A stretch of 64,000 nt of DNA from Isoetes taiwanensis (Eukaryota > Streptophyta > Lycopodiopsida > Isoetales > Isoetaceae), in NCBI GenBank assembly GCA_021234155.1, contig JAJEKV010000083.1, forward strand, positions 4,257,250 through 4,321,249. Reading direction: 5' to 3'. The first letter of the stretch is position 1, and each line of letters begins with the position of its first letter. The notes beneath the pieces were generated by a model. The model was not told where the DNA came from and did no database searches. It saw only the letters and a list, made by a program, of their open reading frames with translations. The position numbers and the translations under genes were made by a program. Shown in pieces: positions 1 through 12,411 of the stretch.

Positions 1-692
1 ATGTCGTTATATGTGATAGTCGCTAATTTTACACCTTGTCTCTGTATATTGGAGGAACGGGTCTTACCATAAAGGATTTTAAAGTTTCTCTTCTTTTTGC
101 ATTTATACACTTGTATTAAGAGATTTGCTCAAAAATATATGTATCTTCTTTTCATGGGCACCCAAACTGGTGAATATAAACATTGAGAAATAGCAAGTAC
201 AACATTGTTGGGCTATATATGGTTCGTGTTTATATGGCTTGTGTTTATGTGGTACCAGTCGATATAGAATATCATACTTTCACCTTTTTAATATAAAGAA
301 CTCTTGTGAGCTCATGCATTGTACTTGATCCATGCCGATAGATTAGAATTCTCTGTCACTCATTTACAATTGTATGACGTGACAATTATGGAAATATGAA
401 ATTGTTTGATTTTGTAATGCAATTTCCTAACTTTTCTATGCATATACAACCTCAAATTCATGACATCTCCAAGGCCACAAATAAAGAGCATAATGGCATT
501 ATTTTTGTGTGGTGTTCATGCACATGGTTTGGGGTACAAAAATGATTGGTTGTTGTAACTTCCTATTTTGCAGATTGCAACTGCCTTCACAGTATGGTTG
601 ATTATACTTGACCTTCATAATATAATGTTATAAGAAAAATACATATTGTATTGAAGATGTATTGTCCATTGCCCCATTTTTTTCAGCTTTCC
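1..692. other. AT-rich DNA without recognisable gene
   Basis: No reading frame of useful length and no RNA gene or transposon end was recognised on either strand. The composition is ordinary AT-rich plant intergenic DNA. Confidence 0.6.
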
Positions 693-752
693 TTGCAAAA
701 TGCAATAAAATTAAGCAAATGCTTGCAAACTGCAATAAAATTAAGCAAATGC
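693..752. repeat. 30-bp tandem duplication
   Basis: Two adjacent 30-bp copies, 693-722 and 723-752, each reading TTGCAAA(A/C)TGCAATAAAATT and continuing through AAGCAAATGC. They differ at one base near the start. Probably a local slippage duplication; no function is suggested. From 753 to 1061 nothing else is recognisable. Confidence 0.85.
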
Positions 753-1061
753 GCTGATGTTTTATTGTGTTAGATCAATGCTTACCAAAACTAAAATACG
801 ATTGATTACATCCCAATTGGTTGGGCCTCTATCACATTACATACAAAAGGCATAGATGATATTTGGTCTTTAAGTTGCTTACTAAGATTAGACTATTAAG
901 ATTCTGATGATGCACAACCTAAAATGGTGTTATCCTTTTGCAGCAGGCTCCAATTATAATCCTGAGAGATGCTCCATTTATAATCATGGAACATGCATAG
1001 TATAAGAAGCAACAAATGTAGGCTATCTAAAAAGCATTTCTAGTAGTTACTTTACCATGTG

Positions 1062-1462
1062 AACGTATAACACAAACCATTACATTACACACCTTAAAAT
1101 TAAATTCCCCCTTAAACCCCCTTTTGTTTGGGTGCATATTCACACGGGGGGTGACTCCGGGCATCGAGAGCTGTTGGATAGGCATATTCGCCCTTTATTC
1201 CTTAATCTACACCGTACACAAAGTTCCTCGTTTGTGGGGTATAGATGTCTAGAATTTATTATACTGTATAACAAGATTTACAAAATACTATAAGATTTCA
1301 GGCAATATACTATATGGTGTTGATTTTGTACGTGCAAAACATAATTATGGGGGCTCTCGCTGCCCTCGTCACCCCCCCCCCGTGAATATGCACCCAAACA
1401 AAAGGGGTTTAAGGGGGAATTTAATTTTAAGGTGTGTAATGTAATGGTTTGTGTTATACGTT
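1062..1462. mobile_element. Foldback MITE with ~100-bp terminal inverted repeats
   Basis: The two ends are long, almost perfect inverted repeats. The left arm (about 1062-1165) starts AACGTATAACACAAACCATT. The right arm (about 1350-1462) is its reverse complement, ending at GTTATACGTT. The arms differ by a few bases in homopolymer tracts (six versus ten Gs near the inner end). The 190-bp centre has no coding potential. Size and structure fit a non-autonomous DNA transposon that would fold into one long hairpin. I could not define a target-site duplication, so the superfamily is open. Confidence 0.85.
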
Positions 1463-4400
1463 AAAATTTTTTTTGCCTCTTCGGGGCCAAAAACAAATAA
1501 CAACATTAATATCTAGCATAATAACAACACATGTGGATGATAAAAAGATAAATTAATACGTGAAGCAACAACAATTGAGCTTTGGAACCATCGTGTTGTA
1601 GTTTGAAGATATAATCTTCAATCGACAAGAAGTATAGAATCTAGAACGCACGTTTAATTGTAAAGAACATGTAAGAGATTCACCTTGAATGAGGCTTCAA
1701 CATTGAAAACCTCATAATGACTCATTCCAAAAGGTTTTGCAGACAAACATGCAGTTTGTATATCACCATATGAGAAACTTCAAAACTTCAAACTGCAATA
1801 CATATTATTATGACTGCCCAGAGAATACACATCATGGTACGAGTTGAATACGCTGCAAATAACTCAAACAAGCTGGGAATGAGTTGAATATGTTGCATAA
1901 GATAACAGGCTGGTCGATTGAAGAAAAATAGAGTGCACTAACATGTACACAGACAATCGAATAAAATACATATTGCAATAATACCAGCTGGCATGAAAGT
2001 GATGATGCTGAATCAACAGATGAAAATGAATCAAAGGCCTTTCAGAGTGCTTCTCTGTTGTCTTGTCGTATCTTGCTTTAACAGAAATGTTCATAACTTC
2101 ACGGCTCCACACTCCACTGTTGGAACTTCTTGAGATCTTCCAGCGTATTATAATCGAAGTCAGCATTAAGGGGTACGAATGAACAGCAGAAGTTGTGGCA
2201 TTCAAAAACATATGAATTACCTCTATCCTTTGACTGGCCAGCAAGATATGGATGTGATTTCTAAATACTGTACTGAAAAATGCTTGAATTTGTTGAGATA
2301 TTTACTTGTATGCAGCCTAATAAGTCTTAAGTATCTGCTTCCACTTTCTACAACAAAAGCTTAAATCCATCTGCTCTTCTGCCTTGGTTCTATGCCCAAA
2401 GATCACACTTATCATCTCCTATTCTGTAATAGATGTAGCAAAGAACTGTAATATAATCACTTTATGTGTTTCTACATATTCAGCTGTGCAAGGGCTTTTA
2501 TGATCACACGTATCATCATCTGCATCTTTCTTGGTATTGTACAAAGCGATTACGAGGTCCCAGCACTGAACAATATTGAATAATCGGGGCTGTTGAAGCC
2601 GCACCTGATGGAAGGGCCTACATTTGTTCAGAAAGTCGTGTGATTGCTTATGGCCCTGACCTTATAGTTGCATGGCTTATGGAACTAGATAAAAATATTA
2701 CTTCCCAGCAATACAGAGCCCTAACGGTTCCAGAGTTAACGTAACAATTGTGGGATGCTAAAAAAATGATGTGTGCAACAGATCCCCGCCATGGCCGATA
2801 CCTAACATGCTCTGATCGGCCATATCCAACAGCCGCCATCGTTTATCTTCCTTCTGGGCTTTTGTGGGTTTGGATAGCATGAAGCATAGGCCGATTTTGC
2901 TGAAGCAAGGCGGAAACAGAGATGCACATGGTAGGAGCGAGCCCGAGGCAAAGCAACGGAAGTGTTTTTATTTCCCTTAGGGTTCACACCGGTTCACCAA
3001 GCATGGCGTAGAGAGATAGTGGGTGAAGCATCGCCAAAGAGCTGGTCGAGAGCTGGTCGTTTCGATGTGAAGACAAAGCAATAAGAAGCAAGCAACATGA
3101 ATAGGAAACGAGAAACAAAAACAGAGTAAAGAAGAAAAAGCAGAGTTAGGTATCCGGCATTTTGATGCGCAATTTTTTTTTCCTCCAAAAAAAAATCATT
3201 GTGCTAAACGAAACTAAAAGATAAAGAATGAAGAGCATAACAAAAGCTATGATCTCATACCGATATGTAGCAACAATGACTTCGCCAGCAAGAGAAATCG
3301 AGAAGACAAGAATCCAGAGGACAAAAGTTTTGGAGTTTAATGCATATATGAATGCAACATTGATAACAACAGCCGTTAGATTGTTTAAGCTAGTCAAAAT
3401 CAACGGTCCAAAAATGACGCACTCTAGAAATACTATTTAGTACGTCCCAACGAATACAACACCAAAATCATAGGAAAACCATGCCAAAAAGCGTATAAAA
3501 CTACAAAAAGAACCCCCTGTTATTATGCTACATATTGAAGATACTCCTTCCTCTTTTTTAATACGTCTAGAGCCATACTTTAAATTCTTTTAAGAAATGC
3601 TGAATATTGAAATAGATACTGCAGATCTGAGCACATGTTGGTTAACATGATGCAAATATACAACACAACTGAAGAGATAAAGGATTTGAAGCATCTACTG
3701 ATCAATCCTTTTGGTCTGCAATTACTCTGCAAAGTTTTTCTATAGGTTTTTCCAATCAAAGTTTAAAAGCATGCATTTGAAGTCTTTAAATACACTTGTG
3801 TTCTTGACAAAGCCTAGACTTTTAGAAAAGCATGGCTGAAGCGTTGCATGTTGCAGAGGCAACATCAAATTGATTTTGGCTGGTGAGCTCCCTCTGTAAG
3901 TGATCCCTGAATGATGGTAATCTCCTGCACCATAAAAGAGGAGAAAATGTAGCTAAGGTCAAGTTTCTCTTTTCTTCATAGTGAGTACAACTTTCTCAAG
4001 ACAGCTAATAACTTGATCTGAATAAGAGACATTCAAAAAATGTGGTAGAAGAAAATATGAACATCTTAGTCAATCCTAAACTCATACAGTTCACCTTCAT
4101 AACCTCTCTTTTAAAAAACAGTCCCAATTTGCAAGCTTTAAAATGTATTTAACTGCAAACAAAAGAACAGAATAAATTCCAACCAAATTGCTAAACAGCT
4201 CCTTCTTTACAATATTTTAGCTCGACCAAACTACAATGCCATCATTAGGCTTTCATATCCTTCTCCTTGTTTAAAGACTTTCTTCATAACCTTCTTGTCA
4301 TCTGTGACTTTTTCAACTACTTTCTAGGATAATAACTCAAGATCTAGTAGCATAGAATGTACATATGCATCAATTTCTATGGCATCTCAAAACTTAAAAA

Positions 4401-4526
4401 TCTGTCTTTGTGAACTACAACAATTCAAATAGATTTACAGATTGTCATATCAGAAGTCCAACTAATTTCATTTATTTGCATACCTTCAGAGGCTGTTTAT
4501 ATGCCATAGACCCAAGCCATATGTAC
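1463..4526. other. Gene-poor stretch
   Basis: Both strands hold only short open frames. The longest is 126 codons on the minus strand at 1864-2244, with low-complexity composition and no recognised domain. No transposon termini, tRNA or rRNA were seen. Possible UTR or intron sequence of a host gene cannot be excluded. Confidence 0.4.
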
Positions 4527-5196
4527 CAGGGATAGGTTCAATACGTTTATGCGTTTTATCACGGAATCGATGAATTGTATGATCTGACATATTTTCCGTA
4601 TAAAGCGTAAAAAATCGGCAAAAAATTCGGCTGTCGGAAGATTTTCGCGTCTGTGAAAACAACGGAAAGCGTCTGTGAAATTTTTTTTCTGTAGCCAAAC
4701 AAGAAACTGTGACGCCAACGAAACAAAAAAAAAAAAATATATATATATTTTTTTTTTTTTTCAGATCTGTGAAACCTTCAGATCTTCGCGTCTTGGAAAG
4801 TATTTTTCGCCAAAAATCTGAAAGAATTCGCCTGTGCCAAATTCAAAATTTTTTTTTTTTTTTTTTTTTTTTTACGGTTTTAAAAAAAAAATTTTTTTTT
4901 TGAATTTTGCGTGCGCGAAAATAACGATGAAGCGTCTGAATTTTTCTGGCGTCTGCGATCTGGAAAGGTTTCGCGTCTGTGAAAAAAAAATTTTTTTTTT
5001 TTTCTGCTGTGGTTTTCAAGTTTCGTCTGACGAAAAAAAATTTTCGGCGTCGCTTTCACGCGAGCTTTTCAGCGTCTGTGAAATTTTTTTTCCGTGGCGA
5101 GGTTTTAATCGTTAAATCACGTATTTTGTTAAAAATACGTATTTTTGACTTTATACGTCAGGAATTTTAATTTTGTACGTATAGAACCTATCCCTG
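4527..5196. mobile_element. hAT-type non-autonomous element
   Basis: The 670-bp element begins CAGGGATAGGTTCAATACG and ends with the inverted counterpart CGTATAGAACCTATCCCTG. It is flanked by a perfect 8-bp duplication, atatgtac, at 4519-4526 and 5197-5204. CAGGG-type termini plus an 8-bp duplication are the signature of the hAT superfamily. The interior has no transposase. It is a degenerate array of a short module containing GCGTCTGTGAAA or GCGTCT followed by long T or A runs, repeated roughly every 50-90 bp in both orientations. The intact duplication suggests fairly recent insertion. Confidence 0.9.
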
Positions 5197-5204
5197 ATAT
5201 GTAC

Positions 5205-7276
5205 TCGAAACACCTTCCCCTTTTTTTTTATCTAAGATTCAATGCTAGAGGATGATTGAAGGAAAAGGCATCATACATATCTTTTGCACTACTACTCGCC
5301 ATCTTTGATTGCTTGATTCAAACCTTCCTATCAACATTTTACCTCTTGAAAGCTAAAATTTGCCCTTGCTTCCTTTTTTTTTCACCGCACAGCCCCTGTG
5401 TTTCTAAGGTGCTCGATAAGTGCAACCTTTCAACAAAAATTTATGTCTTCGATTGCATTTTTCAAGACACTAGCGCCCATCACCGAAATTCGCCCATTTA
5501 CCTTGCTTAATCTATGAAAAATTCTAAGGATAACTCCGATACTCTCTTTCCTCTATAACCCCAATTCATAGTTCCTATCTCCGTGGAAGACGTAAACTTG
5601 CCAAACAAACACAAACCGCCATAGCTCGCTTTGTGCTTTGAGCCGGAAAGGGGTTGCCGTGAAAAATTCAGAAGCATTGATTTCGAGCAAAAGTGCTGAC
5701 TACCCAAAAAGAGTTTGTTAACTGGCCTGGTGAACAAAAAATTAACTGAAGCAATCTGGATGGAATTCGCAAATAGGGCCGAAAGCCCTGAGTGCCCTTG
5801 TTTTATCTGGCTTTTCCAAACAAACACAGTCGCTATAGCCTTGCTTGTGCTAAGGAAATGTTCATCCTCTCTGTAGCCTAAACACACACTGCCTATTACG
5901 TCTACAAATTTAACTAAGCAACCCATGAAACCCGCAAATTTATCCTTGGTGCAGCTTTGTGCTCTTTAGATTTAGAGTTCAAAGGATTTATACTGATTTT
6001 GTGCTCTCTAGAATTACAGTCAATTCAATTTAACGATGGAAGCGTGCAGGGTTTAACTGGGTCGTCTTTTTTATTCTTGGCCTAACCTCGGCAAAGAAGG
6101 CGTTATTCTGCAACGCTCAAATCGTATGGGTAATTTTACAAATTCTTGTCGACTTGAATTCTTCGCAACATCGGCTGTGAATTGCCTTCTCACAGTTATT
6201 GCCTGTAGGTTACAGGCTCCAGGTTCCCAATTTATGAATTTGCACAGCCTCCAGGTTACAGGCGCACCAGGCAAAAGCATCTGTGCTTGCCTTTGAAAAC
6301 CGAAGCAAAGGCTATATGCCCAAAGCACTCAAAGCAGAGGTCGCCAAATCAGAAAAATACGTAGCTATGGAATAGAACAACCACAAAGAAACTCCAAGCT
6401 CGGCTATAGAAGAGGGCAACCTGCAGATAGGTGGAGGAAACTCTGGCTATGGTCACGGCTCACAACTCTGCACAAAACCGGTCTACATGCCCTTTGCACA
6501 CCGGACTATTAGAGCCGCCCTTTTTCTTGAAGTAGAACTGGGAGTGGTGCCCAAGAATTTACTATAAAAATTTAGTACCCATGATTCTAGGCACTCAGAG
6601 ATTACCACAGGAAAGAACTGCAAAGAAGACTCGGTTTTAGAGGAAGGACATACATGAATCGTTATGCATAGTGCCACTTACGTTGCTTTCAGAAGAAGTT
6701 ACCTTAAGCCATCCTTGCAAAAACAAAGAGAGCGGTGAGGAGAGCAAAAGAATAGAGTGACTGAGAGCAGATCATTAAACTACCATTGGCTGGAGTGGCT
6801 GGAGGAGGTTCGTCCTGGAAACGAAGTCGACTCTAGGGGTGGCCACATGCAATCTTCACGGCCCTCCCCTCCGTATATGAATCTGATACGAGAGGGGATA
6901 CGAGAGAGGGGAAGAGCGGCAGGAACAGCTGCAGAAGAGAGGAAAACAGACGATCAAGACTAAAAATTTTGGGTGTTCCTCTGCCGGATTGGAACTTTAA
7001 AAACTGGCCTCCGACATCAATCGGAGGCCTCCGCCTCCATTTTTCGGCTGAAACTCCTTCCGTTTCAAGATGAAAACTGACATGTGGCCACCCTTTCTGG
7101 CCTCTATAACCTCACTTCGACAAAGGGCAGAAGGGCGAACGGCCCCCTTTTTTTTCCTTCAATGCAGGAAAAATATTCTCGGCCGTTGGATTTCATCGGA
7201 TCATCTCAGCCCTCCAAATTAGGGCGTGGTCCATTACACAACATTATAATATAAGATGTAATAGGTATATTTAAAT
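5205..7276. other. Gene-poor stretch, possible UTR or intron DNA
   Basis: The longest frame is 139 codons on the minus strand (5507-5926), with no recognised domain. CpG density is slightly higher and pyrimidine or purine tracts are present, so non-coding parts of a host gene are possible. Nothing firm can be annotated apart from the hairpin at 7006-7029 and the G-rich tract that follows. Confidence 0.35.
7006..7029. other. Perfect 9-bp hairpin
   Basis: GGCCTCCGA, a six-base loop CATCAA, then TCGGAGGCC. It is an isolated stem-loop with no recognisable gene on either side; functional relevance is unknown. Confidence 0.6.
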
Positions 7277-7299
7277 GGGGGAGGGGGAGGGGGGCGGGC
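7277..7299 (+). other. G-quadruplex motif
   Basis: Four runs of three or more G separated by single bases: GGGGGAGGGGGAGGGGGGCG, then GG. This meets the standard G-quadruplex pattern with very short loops. It stands in otherwise AT-rich DNA about 230 bp before the TRIM insertion. Confidence 0.75.
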
Positions 7300-7510
7300 T
7301 AATTAATAGGGCTATTAATGGTGAGGGAATATCCTAGCCCTAAGAGCATCTTTCCCTTTTTGAATACCATTTTATGGTCCCATTCTCCCTAACTCACTCA
7401 AACCTCTTTTTCTTCATCTCTAGCTTAAGCTAATCCATTTTCTTAACCGTAAGATATGGGCCCGAACCAAATGCATAGCTCAAAAATACAGGAGCCCCAG
7501 GCAGAGGCCT

Positions 7511-7668
7511 TGTAACGTTCCTAACCGACATGCCCTTAACCAACTGGGCAAAACCGTCTAGACATTTATGAGTAGTCGCTTCTACCCATTTATGCCGGTG
7601 TCTCGGGAACGCCCCACAGGCACATTCAAGGTTCGAATACTCAAGTGGTCTACCATGGGCCCGTTATA
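7511..7668 (-). repeat. TRIM 3' LTR
   Basis: Downstream LTR of the minus-strand TRIM. It is nearly identical to the other copy; visible differences are single substitutions such as ACGTTCC versus ACATTCC and CAGGCAC versus CATGCAC, implying a young insertion. Confidence 0.92.
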
Positions 7669-7807
7669 GTCTCTCCCACTAGAACTATGCTCGTCCTCGA
7701 GCATCCAAGCTATACCATGTCGCAATGATTACCAAGTCTTTGCAAATTACCCATGCATATAGGTACCCATGGAGACTCGAACTCGAGACCTGCTCTGTTG
7801 TACCAAC

Positions 7808-7965
7808 TGTAACATTCCTAACCGACATGCCCTTAACCAACTGGGCAAAACCGTCTAGACATTTATGAGTAGTCGCTTCTACCCATTTATGCCGGTGTCT
7901 CGGGAACGCCCCACATGCACATTCAAGGTTCGAATACTCAAGTGGTCTACCATGGGCCCGTTACA
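7808..7965 (-). repeat. TRIM 5' LTR
   Basis: Upstream LTR of the minus-strand TRIM, directly abutting the primer-binding site at 7792-7806. Same length and termini as the partner LTR. Confidence 0.92.
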
Positions 7966-7970
7966 GGCCT

Positions 7971-8300
7971 TCTATGGCGGAGGCGGTAGCCGGAGAAGGC
8001 AAGAAGATCCCCGAGCACCTCAGGCCCGGAGGGAGAAGGAGGAGCGGAACGAGTCGTCCAGCTCTATGGACGAAACATTCCATACCTCCCACGAGTGGGC
8101 TTCAACAACTTCGTCCGAGGCCACCTGCAGGACGGGCCGCCGGTGGGCTCAAGCATGCCTCACAGCCAAGAGGAGCAGCAGTAGGGGGTGACCAACAGGA
8201 GGAGGAGCAGCGTCAAGAAGAAGTCGGCCCCAGCAAAAAGAAGGGGAAGGACAAGGTAGCAGAATGGCCCACACTGACCCCAATTTTTGGTCCACAGTTG
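7971..8300 (+). pseudogene. Unidentified coding-like fragment, glutamate/lysine-rich tail
   Basis: GC-rich sequence in which several overlapping frames stay open. One frame is rich in Gly, Arg and Glu and ends in a QEEEQRQEE...KKKGKDK tail; another carries a neutral stretch around YGRNIPYLPRVGFNNF. No frame is open throughout, so it looks like a broken coding exon. The end (about 8267-8300) is repeated in inverted orientation at 42607-42640, beside another acidic ORF. The TRIM insertion interrupts the start of this fragment. Function unknown; could be a retroelement gag remnant. Confidence 0.25.
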
Positions 8301-8856
8301 TTTTTAAGTGTTGTTTTATGCCAAAAACAACATCAAAATGGCCCCAAAAGTCCACGTGGCCAATTTATTCGGATTTTGCGCAAAGAGACAGTGGTTTTTG
8401 GCAGAAATTTCCCACGGTGGTCTTCTGGCAGAAAAATCCATGCGTAGAAAAAATTGCAATAGTTTTTGTGAATTTTTGTCAACGTGTACATTTTTCCTTC
8501 GCTATTGTTTTTTGTAAACCATGCCTTGTTTAGCTTTAAAATAACACGCGTAGGTTTTAATTTTACTACACCTGAAAAACTAAATTATAACACTTTGATT
8601 TTTGGGGTTCTTGGCATCACCTTGCAGCAGCAGTCCATGACTGCCGAATGCCACAGGGCTGCCACAAATGCTCATGGATCAACAAAAGAAGATGCGAAGA
8701 AACTCCAAGAACAAGAACAAAGAGAAAGAATAAACAAAACAGAATCATATTGATGCTCCAAAAGGAGGTGCTCCAAAACGTGAGCAAAAGCCTAAACAAT
8801 GAGAGGAAATGCTCTCTCTAAATAGTAGAGTAAAACCCTAACCCTAACTGACATCT
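8301..8856. other. Unassigned sequence with telomere-like tract
   Basis: No convincing gene. Near 8833-8848 there is AAACCCTAACCCTAA, a short plant telomere-like tract also known as a promoter telo-box motif. Short purine-rich frames at about 8630-8750 have no recognised domain. Confidence 0.35.
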
Positions 8857-9006
8857 CACCTACCACAGATCTAGGCTAAATCTGGGCCATAGATCGTGGG
8901 GTCCAATATGGTAAGTACATGTGGCCTATGCCACCTACCACAGATGTAGGCTAAATCTGGGCCATAGATCCAGTGGTCCAATATGATAAATACATGTGGC
9001 CTATGC
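8857..9006. repeat. 75-bp tandem duplication
   Basis: Two 75-bp copies, 8857-8931 and 8932-9006, both starting CACCTACCACAGAT(C/G)TAGG and ending GTGGCCTATGC. They differ at a handful of positions. Probably part of an LTR or UTR (see the following entry). Confidence 0.85.
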
Positions 9007-9022
9007 CACTTATACATATGTT

Positions 9023-9053
9023 TAGCCCAAAGGGCTAACACTCCCCCCCCACC
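9023..9053 (-). other. Possible polypurine tract and LTR edge
   Basis: On the minus strand, GGTGGGGGGGGAG is followed at once by TGTTAGCCCTTTGGGCTAAA, i.e. a purine tract then a TG-starting sequence with a hairpin. That resembles the junction between the interior and 3' LTR of a retroelement. I could not find the partner LTR, a primer site or a target duplication, so this stays tentative. Confidence 0.3.
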
Positions 9054-9139
9054 AAACCAAACTATGTAGAACCTTTATAACATCAGGTTAAACTTTTACA
9101 ACAGTGTCCAAAGTGAGGAGAAGTAACGATAATGTTGCC

Positions 9140-9530
9140 GAAAATTCTTGACCCAAAAATGCCAATGTCGATGAAGTATACAAATCGTGAGAGGTTGAGA
9201 AGGCTGTCACCACTTCTCTTTAACTTGCCACGAGCTCCTTTAAATCCATAGAAGTCGAATCTAATGTTGAGAAGGCTGTCACCACTTCTCATAGAGCTTG
9301 CCACTAGCTCCGAATACATGCACCAATCAAAGTGCTTGTAATGAGTTGAACAAAAATGAGGAAACAAAAGTTGTTGAAGGGGCGGAAGGCCCTAAGTCAT
9401 CTTCACGCCATTCGTTGAACTTGAAAGAGTTTGAGCATATAGTTGAACTTGAAGGAGTTGAAATTGAAGGGGTGGAAGGCCGTAAGTCATCTCCACGCCA
9501 TTTGTCGAACTTGAAAGAGGTTCAACCGCC
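9140..9530. repeat. Diverged internal direct repeats
   Basis: GTTGAGAAGGCTGTCACCAC occurs twice (about 9194 and 9264). A longer motif, GGAAGGCC(C/G)TAAGTCATCT, with CACGCCATT and GAACTTGAAAGAG, occurs twice between about 9380 and 9530. Frames here are short and not recognised. Confidence 0.6.
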
Positions 9531-10731
<1,201 letters not shown>

Positions 10732-12398
10732 TGCAGACGCCTCCAACATACATATCGACCCTCGGTAGATACATACGGGGACTTTCCCCTCCCATGGCAA
10801 CCAACTTGCCATAAGCAGGGCCCTCCGTCTAACTCGGGCCGTCTATAATAAGACGCTCAAGTGAAGGACACAGAGGGGTCATTCGGCCCACGCCTTCAAT
10901 GGGCGCCTACGTCGCGGAAGCGTGAATACAAGGGTTAGCACACAGCATAAATTATATATAAATAACCACCACGAAGGGTGGCACATCCATCCAAATACCA
11001 ACGGCAAAGAATATGCATCTAAACCTAAGAAAACACCCCAAACCCAAGGTTCTACCCGGTTCCACTCCTGAGGGTAACCCGGCGGCTTGGCCTCAAGAGA
11101 TCAGCGGCGGAGGTATAACACCGGGCGTTGGGCATAGAACATCGGCTAGGGTGGTCCACTCCATCCGCCCCTCCCCATTGCACACTTTGCGGATGGGTCA
11201 ATTCACGCCATGGCTTCCCATATAGCCTTCCCGAGACGCGGAGCTCGAGGCATCACCCTCACAGCCTACTCCAGGGTTCATGAAGCCCCACCGATGAGGC
11301 GGTCGGGCGCCCCCTCCGTAATCCACAAGTGGTTCCATGGGTGAGCTAGAGAATACGTCTTTGCATCGGCGACCCCGCATCCGCATCGAACTTACTCACC
11401 CTAAATCTACTCAAAGTGCAAGGTGCCCCATACGGGTCACACCTCTACACCAGTGTGTCGGACCCATACCCACGGCCCTCACGTGGCCCGCTATCGCCTA
11501 GCTCACCCGTAGGAGTCTCGTGAGCCTTTTATGTTCGTGCAAGACCCCACCCCCACTTCACCACTTGTGTTCCTTGTCCGGTGCTAAGCCCGGTACCATA
11601 GCATCTATGACCCGGTGGGCTCTTGTGCACATGCCGCAATTAACGGGATAATATAGGGCTCTATCTAGGAGCATACTACAATAAATGGGCTCAGAGGTCT
11701 CTACCCCCTTAATTACCCCATTTCCGTGGAGTAATACTAGGCCAAGAACCATCAATCCATCCTTTACGAGCAAAAACCGAATCGAATATAAAGAGAACTT
11801 ACCTTTACAATCAAGGGTTAGTTCCTACGAGTAAAACACGGAGAGAAACAGGACCAACAATCCAAACGGTGCCCACCAGGCGCTATCCTAGAATTCACAA
11901 CTACACTAGCCACCCAATTTTTCTTTGGACCCGTTGTCATTGGGGATTTCCATCTTCTTGGTCTTGGTGTTCAGCTCATGTCAGAAGGGTGGCGTCCAAC
12001 TGCTCAAGGTGGCGCTCAGCTCTGGTCACAAGGGTGGCGCCCAACTGCTCAAGGTGGCGCTCAGCTCTGGTCACAAGGGTGGCGCTCCACCGCTCAAGGT
12101 GAGTTGTGGCTGATAAGGGGGTGGTGATCCACCTTATTGATCCCAATTAGCATTACCATGTTAGCCAATCGAGGGTGGCCACGTGGCGCCTTCCCAAACC
12201 ATAATTAACTTAATTATGGCCTTTTAAATATTAGTTCCTTAGTTACAGGTTATTATCCTTAATAATTAAATTAGCATAGCTAATTTAATCCCTTTTAAGT
12301 CAACCCCCTAGGTTCCCATACCCCATGGTGGCGTATCTATACTCGGTGATGTGTCAAGGTATTTATACTTATACCGTATAAATACTTGGAACGTCACA
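10732..12398 (-). repeat. Gypsy 3' LTR
   Basis: On the minus strand it begins TGTGACGTTCCAAG, after a polypurine tract, and ends in GGCGTCTGCA. A TATA-like segment (GGTATTTATACTTATACCGT on the plus strand) lies near its minus-strand start. The central part contains GGTGGCGC-rich short repeats at about 11990-12090. Its sequence is collinear with the split right-hand LTR. Confidence 0.93.
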
Positions 12399-12411
12399 TT
12401 CTCCCCACCTT
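12399..12411 (-). other. Gypsy polypurine tract
   Basis: Minus-strand AAGGTGGGGAGAA abuts the TGTGACG start of the 3' LTR. This is the expected primer for plus-strand cDNA synthesis. Confidence 0.85.

Larger units (their letters stand above)
7511..7965 (-). mobile_element. TRIM retrotransposon (miniature LTR element)
   Basis: Two 158-bp direct repeats (7511-7668 and 7808-7965) flank a 139-bp interior. The repeats are bounded TGTAACG and CGTTACA, as LTRs are, except that the inner edge of the first reads CGTTATA. A perfect 5-bp duplication, ggcct, sits at 7506-7510 and 7966-7970. Read on the minus strand, the interior opens with a tRNA-Met-like primer site (7792-7806, TTGGTACAACAGAGC). It closes with a purine-rich tract (AGTGGGAGAGAC) against the other LTR. 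No coding capacity exists. This is the full architecture of a terminal-repeat retrotransposon in miniature, mobilised in trans by an autonomous element. A solo LTR of the family lies at 60091-60248. Confidence 0.93.

Noticed and set aside
4709-5170. Phe/Lys-rich ORFs
   Set aside because: They lie within poly-T/poly-A runs of the hAT MITE.
5507-5926. 139-codon minus-strand ORF as a host gene
   Set aside because: No domain, no splice-site support, and composition like that of surrounding non-coding DNA.
7745-7860. tRNA-like A/B-box pattern (GCCCAGTTGGTTAAGGGC and GAGTTCGAGTCTCC on the minus strand), suggesting a tRNA gene or SINE
   Set aside because: No tRNA fold, and the LTR/primer-site structure with a perfect 5-bp duplication explains the region as a TRIM.
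7511-7965. Cassandra-type TRIM with 5S rRNA promoter
   Set aside because: I looked for the 5S A box, intermediate element and C box in order within the LTR; only loose, wrongly ordered similarities exist.
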